NCBI GenBank assembly: GCA_937858825.1
Contig: CALMAI010000019.1
Location: forward strand, 54,650 to 118,649
DNA: 64,000 bases
Reading direction: 5' to 3'
Origin: an uncultured Candidatus Peregrinibacteria bacterium
Lineage (GTDB): Bacteria; Patescibacteriota; Gracilibacteria; UBA1369
Of this stretch, positions 34,051 through 43,351 are shown piece by piece. The first letter of the stretch is position 1, and every line of letters starts with the position of its first letter. The position numbers and the translations under genes were made by a program. The notes under the pieces were generated by a model. That model saw only the letters and a program-made list of their open reading frames with translations. It had not been told where the DNA came from and made no database searches.

Positions 34051-36333
34051 TTATTCTTCAGGTTTTACGTCTTCAACTTCGATAGTCACGCCAGGAACAT
34101 TACCCATTTCCTCTTTCACTACGTCGTTTACTTTGTCTTCAACGGCCTTCTCATCTAGATTTGGATTGTTCTTCTTAATGATGATCCGTACTTCATCTTT
34201 TCGTTTACGGATAGCGCCTGTTACGGCTGTATTCTTTTCAGCCTGATCCTGCTTGGCAATAGCGCCGGTCATTTCCTGCTTAAACTGCCTCATGCCATCG
34301 CGAATTTTTTTGGTTTCTTCAAGGGCTGACTGAACATCTTTGTCATCAATCTTTGTTTCATCGGATTCAAGTTTCTGCAATGCTGCCTTTTGATCATCAC
34401 TGAGGTTGTCTTTGAAGTGTTCGTAATCCGGATCTGATTGAAGGCCTTTGGCGGCTCCAAGACCCATTGCAGTTGCTCCAACCGCTGCCGCTCCTTGTTG
34501 TGCCGGTGTTGTTGCTGGTGGTTCTCCAGTTTTTGACCGTTCGCGTTCGTCTTTGGCAGGTTCTTGTGTTGGAGTTTGTTGTGAAACGCGGAAACGGTTG
34601 CGGTTTGCGTCGATCCAGGCTCGAAGGCTTTCTTCGCTGACTTCACCTTTGCGGAGGGCTTCCAGTGCTTCTTGTGTAGTTTTGAAGTTTTGTCCTTGTT
34701 TGTTTTTGAGGAGTTGTAGTTGGACTTCGTTCTGGAAGCGTTGTGATGTTCCTCTGAGCGCTTCATAAACCTCCTGCTGTGTTCTCTTGTTGTTTTCAAT
34801 GGATGGGCCGGCATTGACCAAAGCCTGGGTAAAGGCTTTGGCATCACCTTTTCCAGCAGCTTCTTTCAAGCCTTTTCCAAGGTCAGCAATGCTTGCTCCA
34901 GTGAGTCCACCGGCCAGTTCCCGGGCTTTTTCGTATTTATCGGCTTCCATCATTTGTGGCACTTGTTGTAAGGCTGCCAGGGCTGTACCAGCACTAACTT
35001 TTTCACCCTTCACTGGAATGATTGGTGCGTATTTAAATGGCGCGGTAGCTGCGAATTTTCCGAATCCTTCTGTTGCTCCCTTAATTTTTTCAACGATTCC
35101 TTGCGCAGCCGTCCCTTCCATAGCCTTGAAGACTCCAACCCAAATGAATGTGACCATGGCAACGGCTACAATGACATCCTGGAGGGTGCTGAGTCCCGAT
35201 GTGAGCATGTTGACGCTCAATGCTGATGTTCCGAGTGAAAGACTGCTGAAACGCGCAGATTTTAATGCCTGAAGCATAATGAAACCTACACTCATAACCA
35301 CCGAAACAGGGATAGGGACAATAATACTTTTTACCAATTGTGTTTTAAGGTCCCCTCCGCCTACAGATCCTGCCAGGCTTTCCGGCAGAACCATCGAAAA
35401 AGCTATGAGTGGCGACAATACCATCGCGATCCATATAACGACCAGCCTCACAAGAAGAACGATCATGAGAGCCACGAATGAGACAGCGTAAACAATATAG
35501 AGTGCTGCTGAAAAGAGACTGTTAACCACCAGCTGTTTGAGGCTCGGCTGGTTCACATTAACGGTATCCAAAAGGTCCAATTCTGCCATGTTCACAGCCA
35601 AGACAATCGCGGCGTTGTGGCTGTCATAGCTGGCAAAGAAGTTTTTGGCGCGATCGGTAAACTCTTTTCCATTGGTACACCAGGGCTCACTTTCTTTCGT
35701 GGATCCATCCCACTCTTCGTAGGCTTTATCCACTGTATTTTCGTAATTGTCTTTCCCATAAATCCCTTCACAAATTCCTTTTTGGAAGGATGCTTCTTCG
35801 CTTTGCAATCCCTGTTCAACAGCTCCCGGAAGCGCAAAAATTGCTGTAGAAAGCACGTTGGTCGCATCTACAACCACTTTTACAATCAGGAATGAAAAGT
35901 TAACAGCCACCAATCCAATTACAAATTTTGGTATGGCACTTTTAATATGATAGTCCTGATTGCTTCCTCCCACTACGTTATAGAGCGCGATTCCAAGCAG
36001 AATAAGAACGAAAAAGATATTCACAATATTGCGGACATTTTCCCAAATGGTCAGTGCCACCTCTTCCATTCCGGCAGAAAAAAGAATGTCGTTTTTAAGC
36101 AATCCTCCAATCATCAGGAGCACCGGCCACAGCAACCGTTGCAAAAATTCCATGATGACAATGAGTATCTCCACCAGCTCACGATAGAGATCGTTAATGG
36201 AGTTGGTGCTTTCAGTAATGGCATCCTGCGCGCTGGCGATGTGAGGGAAAGCCAGTGTTAGGAGTAGAGCCCCACCTCCAAGCAGGAGGAGTTTTTTTGT
36301 GGGGGTGAGTTTTTGAAGTATTGCTGTGAACAT
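34051..36333 (-). CDS. TrbL/VirB6-like polytopic membrane protein with long cytoplasmic tail
   Basis: The 760-residue protein has a signal-like first helix (about 14-35, LLLLGGGALLLTLAF to ASAQ). Hydrophobic segments follow at about 55-80, 95-120, 135-165, 275-300, 300-325, 340-360 and 385-410, with an extracellular loop at 170-265 bearing two Cys (GICEGIYG, PWCTNG). This topology is that of the TrbL/VirB6 inner-membrane components of type IV secretion systems. The last 350 residues are hydrophilic, with Gln/Glu/Lys-rich helices. No VirB4, VirB8 or coupling ATPase is in the window, so function as a DNA or protein channel is unproved. Confidence 0.65.
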   Translation of the reverse strand: MFTAILQKLTPTKKLLLLGGGALLLTLAFPHIASAQDAITESTNSINDLYRELVEILIVIMEFLQRLLWPVLLMIGGLLKNDILFSAGMEEVALTIWENVRNIVNIFFVLILLGIALYNVVGGSNQDYHIKSAIPKFVIGLVAVNFSFLIVKVVVDATNVLSTAIFALPGAVEQGLQSEEASFQKGICEGIYGKDNYENTVDKAYEEWDGSTKESEPWCTNGKEFTDRAKNFFASYDSHNAAIVLAVNMAELDLLDTVNVNQPSLKQLVVNSLFSAALYIVYAVSFVALMIVLLVRLVVIWIAMVLSPLIAFSMVLPESLAGSVGGGDLKTQLVKSIIVPIPVSVVMSVGFIMLQALKSARFSSLSLGTSALSVNMLTSGLSTLQDVIVAVAMVTFIWVGVFKAMEGTAAQGIVEKIKGATEGFGKFAATAPFKYAPIIPVKGEKVSAGTALAALQQVPQMMEADKYEKARELAGGLTGASIADLGKGLKEAAGKGDAKAFTQALVNAGPSIENNKRTQQEVYEALRGTSQRFQNEVQLQLLKNKQGQNFKTTQEALEALRKGEVSEESLRAWIDANRNRFRVSQQTPTQEPAKDERERSKTGEPPATTPAQQGAAAVGATAMGLGAAKGLQSDPDYEHFKDNLSDDQKAALQKLESDETKIDDKDVQSALEETKKIRDGMRQFKQEMTGAIAKQDQAEKNTAVTGAIRKRKDEVRIIIKKNNPNLDEKAVEDKVNDVVKEEMGNVPGVTIEVEDVKPEE

Positions 36334-36366
36334 TGTGTGGGTTTTAGTTTTTGTTTTTTTGTTGGA

Positions 36367-37920
36367 TTACGAGGTCGCGGTGTGAAAAAGGGCATAAAAT
36401 ATTCCACCCATACCGCTGGACCCGACGACGACAGCCGCTTTTGCCAGCCAATTTCCGTGACGCTTCTGGCTTTGAGGTCTGCCTTGGGCTTCTTCTGCCG
36501 CCGGGCGGCGTCTCTGGCCCTGTTGCTGCGCGTCTGCAGATGCCTGTTTTTGGTCTTTCAAACGTTTCTTTTTTTGTTGGATTGTTTTTGATCCTCCTAC
36601 CTCTGGACCTCTTATGTGTGACTCTTTTACTGTTTCTTGTAACTGTCTCTTGGTCTGGATTCCTGCTTTTGTTGGTTTTGGAGCTACGCTTATTACCCCA
36701 GGAATTGGCGTGCTTGTTTTTTGGATAACGGTTCCTCCTGGTTGTGCCTGTTGGCCTTGTGGTACTGCAACAGACTGCTTTGGGATTGCGATTCCTTCTT
36801 CCACCGGTACTGGAGGGCCTTGTGCCTGCTTTCTCGGCATTTTGATTGATGTTTGTCCTAACTGTGGAGGCCTAAACTTTTCTCTGGCGATTTGTCCGCG
36901 TGCGTCGTGCTCTTTAAAAACATTTTCGGCTGATCTTCGTTTGCCATCTTCATCAAAGAAAAGATTTGGTATGTCCCCGCGGCTTACGGGAATCTCTTTT
37001 CCTTTCATGTCTCCGTTTGGCCCTACTTCTGTAAAGACGAAAGTGAACTTGTCCGGAGCGTAATCTGGCTTTTTTGTATCGATTCTTACCTCCAGTTCCT
37101 GAAGGCTTACATCCCTTACTGTTCCATAAATTTCTCCATTTTCTATAGTCAACTCTCCGACTATCTCCAGCCCGCTTGAAGTGAGCAGCTCCCGCATTGC
37201 AGCAATTTTTCCGTTCTCCATATCTTTGTGAACCTCTTTTACTGATTTGGCTATCGGCTCTGGTTTTTCTGGTTCCGGATTGCCGGCGTCCTCTAATGGA
37301 AGCGCAGCAACTTCTTTTTCAAGGTCTGGTTCGATCATTGGTACAACCAGTTTTTCAGGCTCTTTCCGAGCCATATCTTCCAGTTCTTCTTCGCTTTTTA
37401 CCTGAACCTCTTCGTCGATTTCTACCAGTTTCAACTCTCCGTCTTCCAGTTTTTTAAGATTTTCCTGAGTGGCTTTACCTTCGTCTTTCAGCTGCTTTTC
37501 AATGGCATTTTTTTCAAACTTTCGTGCCATTTTTATAGCCAAACCGTTAAGGTTTATGGTGAGTGACTGATTTGTTCCAAAAAGCCGGCCTTCTGCTGCG
37601 TCCGGCAATATTGCCTGCCTCATGCCTTCTTTGTTCGACAGTTTTACAAGCATGTCGATATGCGTTGCAAGCGTATGCAAAAACTCCTGTCTATATGGAG
37701 CTTCCTCTTCGCTGGTAAATGGTCGATTTGGTGGTTGTGTTCCCTGAAAATAGTCCTGGTTGAACTGATCCTTATCAACATCTCCAAGGTCTTCCTGATT
37801 GATGATTTTTCTTAGATATCCCTTTCCGCCTGGTTCTTCAGAAGCTGCCATATCGGTGAGAACATCCCTGAGAAAGGGTTTTAGATAGTCACGAATGTAT
37901 TGTTCGTTAAACTGAATCAT
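36367..37920 (-). CDS. Tail-anchored uncharacterised protein
   Basis: The 517-residue protein lacks a signal peptide and has one hydrophobic helix at the extreme C-terminus (about 490-512, WLAKAAVVVGSSGMGG). The N-terminal 200 residues are helical and acidic; about 240-340 is a beta-rich domain (ENGEIYGTVRDVSLQELEVR); about 350-480 is a Pro/Gln/Lys-rich linker ending in strongly basic stretches. The start overlaps the previous stop by four bases (ATGA), showing translational coupling. I recognise no family. The beta domain is similar in style to the modules of the 1272-residue protein at 30135, which may reflect a shared adaptor role. Confidence 0.65.
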   Translation of the reverse strand: MIQFNEQYIRDYLKPFLRDVLTDMAASEEPGGKGYLRKIINQEDLGDVDKDQFNQDYFQGTQPPNRPFTSEEEAPYRQEFLHTLATHIDMLVKLSNKEGMRQAILPDAAEGRLFGTNQSLTINLNGLAIKMARKFEKNAIEKQLKDEGKATQENLKKLEDGELKLVEIDEEVQVKSEEELEDMARKEPEKLVVPMIEPDLEKEVAALPLEDAGNPEPEKPEPIAKSVKEVHKDMENGKIAAMRELLTSSGLEIVGELTIENGEIYGTVRDVSLQELEVRIDTKKPDYAPDKFTFVFTEVGPNGDMKGKEIPVSRGDIPNLFFDEDGKRRSAENVFKEHDARGQIAREKFRPPQLGQTSIKMPRKQAQGPPVPVEEGIAIPKQSVAVPQGQQAQPGGTVIQKTSTPIPGVISVAPKPTKAGIQTKRQLQETVKESHIRGPEVGGSKTIQQKKKRLKDQKQASADAQQQGQRRRPAAEEAQGRPQSQKRHGNWLAKAAVVVGSSGMGGIFYALFHTATS

Positions 37921-39464
37921 TCTTTGGAGTTAAATACCTGTACAAACTTCTCGTTGGTATCGATTTGCAAAATGTAGGCTGCTTCGGAAATGGTGGTCAG
38001 TTGTGCGTTCCGATTTTGATCATTGGTGCCTTTAAGAGACTGGAGACGGCTTATTTGCGCTGGATTGGTTTCCATAGTTATGAGCTCATCAATGGTGATG
38101 ACAAGTGGCATCTTTTTGGATTGGCGAAACCGTTTTTCGCGATCGATCTTGGCTCGAAGTTCCTGGATGCGGTTGAATCCTCCGTTTTCCAAATAGGCGA
38201 CCATGCTTTGTGGGGCGTTACTCTTGATTTCCTTAAGTTTATTGCGGGCGTTTGCTTTATAATCTGCCACTTCCGGTTCTTCGTCTTTGTCCTCCATAAG
38301 GTCGTTAAATCCCCGTGAAATTGGTCCGGCTCCAAACCAGGTTCCGGCTTTGAGGTTGGATCCTGTAATTTCAGCACCGGCTGCGATACCTGCTAATCCC
38401 GCATAAACATAAGGATTTGTGGCGGCACGGCCGATCCATTTGTGAAATTTTTCTCCTTTTTTCCGGCTGGCCATGACGTTGACTGCTGTTGTGAGAAAGC
38501 CCCAGACCATTCCTCCAAGTCCAATTAAACCTTTTCCGGAAAATACTTTTTCAGCAATGTTTTTGTTGTAGTTTCCACGATATTTGCTGTAATACTGCTC
38601 TCTCTGCTGCTGATACTCTTTCCGGGCAGCTTCCATTTCTTTCTGTTGTTTTTTGTAGGTTCCGTCTTCGATTTTTTTGGATATTTGATCTTTGTATTTT
38701 GATCCTTCCAGAAGCTGGAGGGCATCCTGTTCCTGGAGGTAGCCCATACTGATCATCATATCCACGAATTTTTCGGAATCTCCTTTTTCTGACTTAATGA
38801 ATTGCGTGACCAGTTCTTTGCGTTGATCTTCATTCATTGCTCCCATGAGGATTCCAGCGTGACTTGCGCGCAATGATTCTCTTGATGTTCTATCTGCGGT
38901 TTTGAGATCGCGCGGTTCAAGCATATCGATCACTTGAGCGTAGTCGCTTTCTTTTAGGGATTCTTCGTCTTTTATTTTTTTGTAGAGTTGTTCAATCTGA
39001 GGATTTTTTTCCTGGAATTCATTTATTTTTTCGAGTGCCATGTCGATTTCAGCAACCTCTTCGGTTGTAACGTATTCACCACTCATATGGCGCTCCATGA
39101 TCATGACGACCATGATTTTACGCGCGTTTGCTTTGTCGTTGGCGTGCTGAATAATCTCTTCCTTAAAGTTTTCCCGTGGTTCTATTGCCGCATCCAGTTT
39201 GGCGATTTCTGCTTTGTACACCTCGTTGATTTCCTGAAGCTGCTTATTCATTTGCTCTTCCCATTTTCCAATAGCAATTTCGCTGATTTTTTCGCTCGAT
39301 CTTCTAACCCGTTCTTCGAACTCTTCGCGAAGTTCGGCTACGCGCTTGTCTTTTTCCTCAATCAACTTTGCCCGAATTTCACGCTTTTCTTCGGTTGTAA
39401 GGCGCTTTTGAGGCGCGTTTTTTGGGGCCTCGTTTCCTCCCGGTTTTTCTGCTGATTTTCCCAT
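37917..39464 (-). CDS. Coiled-coil membrane-associated uncharacterised protein
   Basis: The start MGKSAEKPGGNEAP at 39464 is one base after the upstream stop; an in-frame ATG at 39497 is possible but overlaps that gene. The 515-residue protein has a long charged coiled coil (about 20-130), a helical domain (about 135-270), two hydrophobic stretches (about 315-335 and 350-380: LIGLGGMVWGFLTTAVNVMA, NPYVYAGLAGIAAGAEI) and a soluble C-terminus. No known family. Tight packing with its neighbours indicates it is a structural part of the same apparatus. Confidence 0.65.
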   Translation of the reverse strand: MGKSAEKPGGNEAPKNAPQKRLTTEEKREIRAKLIEEKDKRVAELREEFEERVRRSSEKISEIAIGKWEEQMNKQLQEINEVYKAEIAKLDAAIEPRENFKEEIIQHANDKANARKIMVVMIMERHMSGEYVTTEEVAEIDMALEKINEFQEKNPQIEQLYKKIKDEESLKESDYAQVIDMLEPRDLKTADRTSRESLRASHAGILMGAMNEDQRKELVTQFIKSEKGDSEKFVDMMISMGYLQEQDALQLLEGSKYKDQISKKIEDGTYKKQQKEMEAARKEYQQQREQYYSKYRGNYNKNIAEKVFSGKGLIGLGGMVWGFLTTAVNVMASRKKGEKFHKWIGRAATNPYVYAGLAGIAAGAEITGSNLKAGTWFGAGPISRGFNDLMEDKDEEPEVADYKANARNKLKEIKSNAPQSMVAYLENGGFNRIQELRAKIDREKRFRQSKKMPLVITIDELITMETNPAQISRLQSLKGTNDQNRNAQLTTISEAAYILQIDTNEKFVQVFNSKE

Positions 39465-39465
39465 T

Positions 39466-39960
39466 TTAGAGTTTGAGAAGTCGTAGAATGACATCACTGA
39501 GACGTTCGTGTTTGCCTTCCCATTCAGGAATCTGGCCTACCAAATATTCACGAATTGCCACGGGATCCTGGTCTTCCAACTGAATAACCACATCTGAAAA
39601 GAATCGATTATGGACCCGAAGATGAAGGGTTTTTATTCCGTTTTCATAGAACATCCAAAACCTTTCGATATTGCTGTATGGAAAAAACATATGTCCCACA
39701 TGAATACCCAGTTCCGAAATGCTTATTTCTATCTCTTTTGGGGGATGCTGCCGACGGGTATATTCGTACACTGCTGCCAAAACGATGATGGCAACCGCCA
39801 TGGTCCAGTTTCTGGTTAAAAGCGCGTATAAAACAGCGATAAGAACCACTATCCCTGCAATAAGAAACCATCTTGGCCCTCTTTGCTGTTGAATGAATTC
39901 TGGTGCAGTCCAGGCGAAGAGCGCTCGAGGCTGCGATTTTTTTTGTTCTTCCTGATCCAT
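39466..39960 (-). CDS. Small membrane protein with PH-like domain, first gene of the five-gene operon
   Basis: The start is the ATG at 39960 (MDQEEQKKSQPRAL); a longer frame to 40014 would read through the -10 region. The 164-residue protein has two membrane helices (about 31-48 WFLIAGIVVLIAVLYALL and 52-67) and a C-terminal soluble domain of beta strands (EIEISISELGIHVG, FWMFYENGIKTLHLR), similar to the bacterial PH-like domains of membrane proteins. It probably sits at the inner face of the cytoplasmic membrane. It is the first gene after a good promoter. Confidence 0.7.
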   Translation of the reverse strand: MDQEEQKKSQPRALFAWTAPEFIQQQRGPRWFLIAGIVVLIAVLYALLTRNWTMAVAIIVLAAVYEYTRRQHPPKEIEISISELGIHVGHMFFPYSNIERFWMFYENGIKTLHLRVHNRFFSDVVIQLEDQDPVAIREYLVGQIPEWEGKHERLSDVILRLLKL

Positions 39961-39985
39961 TTTTATTTTTGCTATAAATCTATTT

Positions 39986-40014
39986 ATTTTAGCAGAAAAT
40001 ACGCATTTTTTCAA
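39986..40014 (-). promoter_or_regulatory. Promoter of the five-gene operon
   Basis: TTGAAA (40009-40014) and TAAAAT (39986-39991) on the minus strand are 17 bases apart. Transcription would start near 39979, 19 bases before the first start codon. Confidence 0.65.
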
Positions 40015-40072
40015 TGCGGAAGGGACTTCTCGTTTTTTTATTAGGTTTTCCTCAGGGAATAACCTGCCAGTC

Positions 40073-40720
40073 TTAAGAGCAGGCTTTTGCCTGTGGAGTC
40101 AGACTTTTACTGATGATACGGGCAATTTCGGCCCGGTTTATGTTTTTATGAGGCAGGAATGTTCCGTCTTCGTATCCTTCAACGATGCTGTTGGCATAGA
40201 GGGTATTCACGTACTCGTATGACCACATGGTGTGGGTAACATCACTAAAAACGGCTGTACATTCTTGATTGATCGGCAAAGAAGCGCCAAGAATGATCAT
40301 TTTGGCCGCTTGTTCCCGTGTGATTGGATCTTGTGGACCAAAGTTTTCGGTCAGGTTTCCGTTTGCATCCGTATAGCCTACTGCAATACCGTTCATGGCC
40401 ATGGTTTCAACATATTTGAAGTACCATTGGCTGGTAGGGACATCTGTGAATGTCTGGAACTGTGGGGACTCAAGTGGAATGTCGAAGGCTTCGATGATGA
40501 GTTTGGACATTTCCGCGCGATTTGCGCTATCTGCAGGACGATACGCCGGCTGTGATCCATCAATCACTCCCAAAGTCACCAGGTTTTCCACATCGGCGGC
40601 AAACCAGTCATTGCTGGAAACATCTGAAAAATTCAAAGATTGCGCGGAGACAAGTCCTGTTGCCAGAAACAGTACCACCATTGTTGTTGCTCCCAGAAGA
40701 GAGAGAAGTCTATTTTTCAT
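40073..40720 (-). CDS. Secreted protein made of three SLH domains
   Basis: The 215-residue precursor has a signal peptide (about 1-26, ending LVSAQS) and nothing but three SLH modules: FSDVSSNDWFAADVENL (about 31-47 onward), FTDVPTSQWYFKYVETM (about 91 onward) and FSDVTHTMWSYEYVNTL (about 155 onward), each with a later Ala/Glu helix (NRAEMSKLIIEA, TREQAAKMII, NRAEIARII). SLH trimers bind pyruvylated cell-wall polymer in the families studied. It could occupy anchoring sites on the wall or partner with other surface proteins such as that at 3-2858. It lies nine bases after purL, an odd neighbour, perhaps by chance. Confidence 0.9.
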   Translation of the reverse strand: MKNRLLSLLGATTMVVLFLATGLVSAQSLNFSDVSSNDWFAADVENLVTLGVIDGSQPAYRPADSANRAEMSKLIIEAFDIPLESPQFQTFTDVPTSQWYFKYVETMAMNGIAVGYTDANGNLTENFGPQDPITREQAAKMIILGASLPINQECTAVFSDVTHTMWSYEYVNTLYANSIVEGYEDGTFLPHKNINRAEIARIISKSLTPQAKACS

Positions 40721-40729
40721 GAGTTCGCG

Positions 40730-43090
40730 TTAAAGTTTGTTGCGAAGGCCGTTCAGCCAGGTTTCCGCTGCCTTTTTGACTTTTATATCGGCCAGGACTT
40801 TGTCTTTGTTACGGAAAACTATGTGTGATTTTTTGGTTGTTTCTCCAATTTGGTATGGAGTGACGCTATTTTTCTTGCAGATTGCTTCAAATTTCTTCTG
40901 ATTTTCTGCCGGAACCTCTACTACAAATCCTCCAGATTCCGAGAACAGTTTTTTATCTGCACGGAGGCCTTTTTGTGGAACTTTTTCTAAATCCACATCA
41001 ATTCCAAATCGTCCTTCACCCCATCCTCCAAAACTCATTTCTGCCAATGTAACTGCCAATCCTCCCTCACTAATATCGTGGGCAGCGGTAATGAGTCCTT
41101 TGTCGACGGCATCGGTAACTGAGTAGATTTCTCCCTGTACCTGTTTAAAATCGACTTTTGGGATGTTTGCCCCCAGCTCTTTCTTTCGTCGATAATATTC
41201 TGATCCTCCCAGTTCATCTTTGCGGGTGCCAAGCATGTAAAGTGTAGAGCCGGCAGCTTTGAGCTCGGTGGTAATGGCTTTGTTGTAATCGTCGATTTTT
41301 CCAATACAGCAGATGATGGCTGATGGTGGAATGTGGCCTTTTTTGGTTTCGTTGTAGAGGCTCACGTTTCCGGAAATGACCGGAGTTGGGTGTTTTTTAT
41401 GGTTCTTGAGTTTGATTTCGTTGCAGGCTTTGGCAATTCCGCGAATTCCTTCATAGAGCTCCCACATTTGCTCTTTTTTCTCCGGGTTTCCGTAGTTGAG
41501 GCAGTTGGTGATAGCTTGTGGATAGGCTCCAACTGCGGCAACGTTTCGCATGGATTCCACTACGGCGTTGATAGCCGCCTGGTAAGGATCGATCAATCCG
41601 TGCCGTGGATTTCCGTCGGTAGAAAGGGCAATTCCTATCTTTTTGATGTCAGCGGCAACACGTTCGTCCATGAGTGGAGCGATGACGCCGGCATCGGCTA
41701 ATCCTGCTTCGATAATGGTATATCCCTGGACTTGTTTGTCGTATTTTTCGTAAAATGGCTTTTTGGATGCGATATTTTCTGAACCCAAAAGATCCAGAAT
41801 CGCTTTTTTATATGATCGTGGTTCACCGATTTTTGGCTCCTTCAACTTCTTTTTTGGACCTACTAATGGTCGCTTGTATGAGAGGGCGTCGGTAATGGAT
41901 TCTGATGTAGCATCAACGTATACCTCTCCCCGATATGAGAGTTGATAGTTTCCTTCTTTTACTTTTCCGATCACGAAGGCTCCGGCATTGTCTGCAACAG
42001 ATGGGAGATCCCATTTTTTGTTGTAGTGTTCAACAATCATTTTGGTGAGGCTTGGGTGACACATCCAGGTAAACCGCTCTTGTGTTTCCGCACATCCAAT
42101 AACTGATGGCGGCATGTCTTCAATGGCAACGTTTACTTTGCCAAGGTCGATCTGCGCTCCCAGACCTGACTTTGCCACTTGTTCAACGGTTGAACAGGTG
42201 ACTCCTCCCGCACCCATATCTTTGAAACTTACTTTTTTGATGAGTTTCTTTTTGTGGAGGATGTCAAAAAGGTCGTAGGTTGAAATAAGAAGATGTCTCT
42301 TCAGGAATGGATTTGGCTCCTGAACAGCACCTTTGTTTTTTTCTTTTTCCGACTCTTCCAGTGCTCCAGAGGCAAAAGCTGCTCCTCCCATTCCGCTGTT
42401 ATCGGTGGGTTTTCCAACGATAATAATATCCCATTGCTCTTTTGCCGCGCTTTTTGGGACGTAAGAGTGAATGATTTGTGATTTTTTGACTACCCCTGCA
42501 GCCACAACATTCACCAGACAGTTTTCGTTATACTTATCGTCAAAATAGGCATCACCACCCAGATTTGGAACTCCAATCGGGTTTCCGTATCCACCAATTC
42601 CTTCTACAACACCGTGTGTAATCTGACGTGCTTCGTTCTTTTTAATGTTTCCGAATCGAAGTGGATCCATAACAGCCACGACTTTTCCACCCATACAGGC
42701 GATGTCGCGAACACATCCACCAATTCCGGTTGCGGCTCCTTCATATGGGACAATCTGGGAAGGGTGATTGTGGCTTTCGTGTCCTACAATCAGCCCATAT
42801 TTATCGCCTTTGATTTTGGCGATTTCCACGATTCCCGCATCTTCACCTGGTCCGAGAATAACGTTTGGTGCTTTGGTTGGAAGCTGTGAAAGGTAGCGTC
42901 GGCTACTCTTATAAGAACAGTGTTCCGATCCTTGAATTCCCCATAGAACTGCTTCTGTAAGGGTTGGTGTACGGCCAAGAACCTCCGCGACTTGTCGGGC
43001 CTCGTCTGCTGTCAGGCCAATGTTATGGCGTTTTAGAACTTTTACAAGCTCTTTATCCGACAGTTTCGAGAAATCGGGGAGGTATTTCAT
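40730..43090 (-). CDS. purL: Phosphoribosylformylglycinamidine synthase II
   Basis: PurL makes FGAM from FGAR, ATP and glutamine-derived ammonia in purine synthesis. The 786-residue protein is of the small type (roughly 720-800), which works with separate PurS and PurQ; neither is in the window. Conserved segments are GSEHCSYKSSR near 54, the nucleotide-binding HESHNHPSQIVPYEGAATG near 105 and the DMGAGGVTCSTVEQ segment near 285. It follows rpsR by 19 bases and is probably co-transcribed with the rpsF cluster, an unusual coupling of ribosomal and purine genes. Confidence 0.95.
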   Translation of the reverse strand: MKYLPDFSKLSDKELVKVLKRHNIGLTADEARQVAEVLGRTPTLTEAVLWGIQGSEHCSYKSSRRYLSQLPTKAPNVILGPGEDAGIVEIAKIKGDKYGLIVGHESHNHPSQIVPYEGAATGIGGCVRDIACMGGKVVAVMDPLRFGNIKKNEARQITHGVVEGIGGYGNPIGVPNLGGDAYFDDKYNENCLVNVVAAGVVKKSQIIHSYVPKSAAKEQWDIIIVGKPTDNSGMGGAAFASGALEESEKEKNKGAVQEPNPFLKRHLLISTYDLFDILHKKKLIKKVSFKDMGAGGVTCSTVEQVAKSGLGAQIDLGKVNVAIEDMPPSVIGCAETQERFTWMCHPSLTKMIVEHYNKKWDLPSVADNAGAFVIGKVKEGNYQLSYRGEVYVDATSESITDALSYKRPLVGPKKKLKEPKIGEPRSYKKAILDLLGSENIASKKPFYEKYDKQVQGYTIIEAGLADAGVIAPLMDERVAADIKKIGIALSTDGNPRHGLIDPYQAAINAVVESMRNVAAVGAYPQAITNCLNYGNPEKKEQMWELYEGIRGIAKACNEIKLKNHKKHPTPVISGNVSLYNETKKGHIPPSAIICCIGKIDDYNKAITTELKAAGSTLYMLGTRKDELGGSEYYRRKKELGANIPKVDFKQVQGEIYSVTDAVDKGLITAAHDISEGGLAVTLAEMSFGGWGEGRFGIDVDLEKVPQKGLRADKKLFSESGGFVVEVPAENQKKFEAICKKNSVTPYQIGETTKKSHIVFRNKDKVLADIKVKKAAETWLNGLRNKL

Positions 43091-43109
43091 GCAGCCGTAT
43101 TATAGCGTT

Positions 43110-43331
43110 CTAGTACTTGCTTGTGTAGGACAAAAGTCCCATGAATCGTGCCTTCTTGATGGCCTTAGCCAACTGCTTCTGATATTTCAGGCTTACTCCT
43201 GTGTAATACTTTGGAACGATTTTTCCATGCTTCGAGATAAAACGTCGAAGAAGTTTTACGTTCTTGTAATCAATGTAGGTGATTCCATTCGCTTTGAATG
43301 GACATGGTTTGTTGTATTTATTCTTTTTCAT
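43110..43331 (-). CDS. rpsR: Ribosomal protein bS18
   Basis: The 73-residue protein matches bS18 throughout: [56 protein letters not shown]. It binds bS6 on the 30S platform. Gene order rpsF-ssb-rpsR is the standard bacterial one. Confidence 0.97.
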   Translation of the reverse strand: MKKNKYNKPCPFKANGITYIDYKNVKLLRRFISKHGKIVPKYYTGVSLKYQKQLAKAIKKARFMGLLSYTSKY

Positions 43332-43351
43332 AGTAGTAAGTAGTTGTTAAA

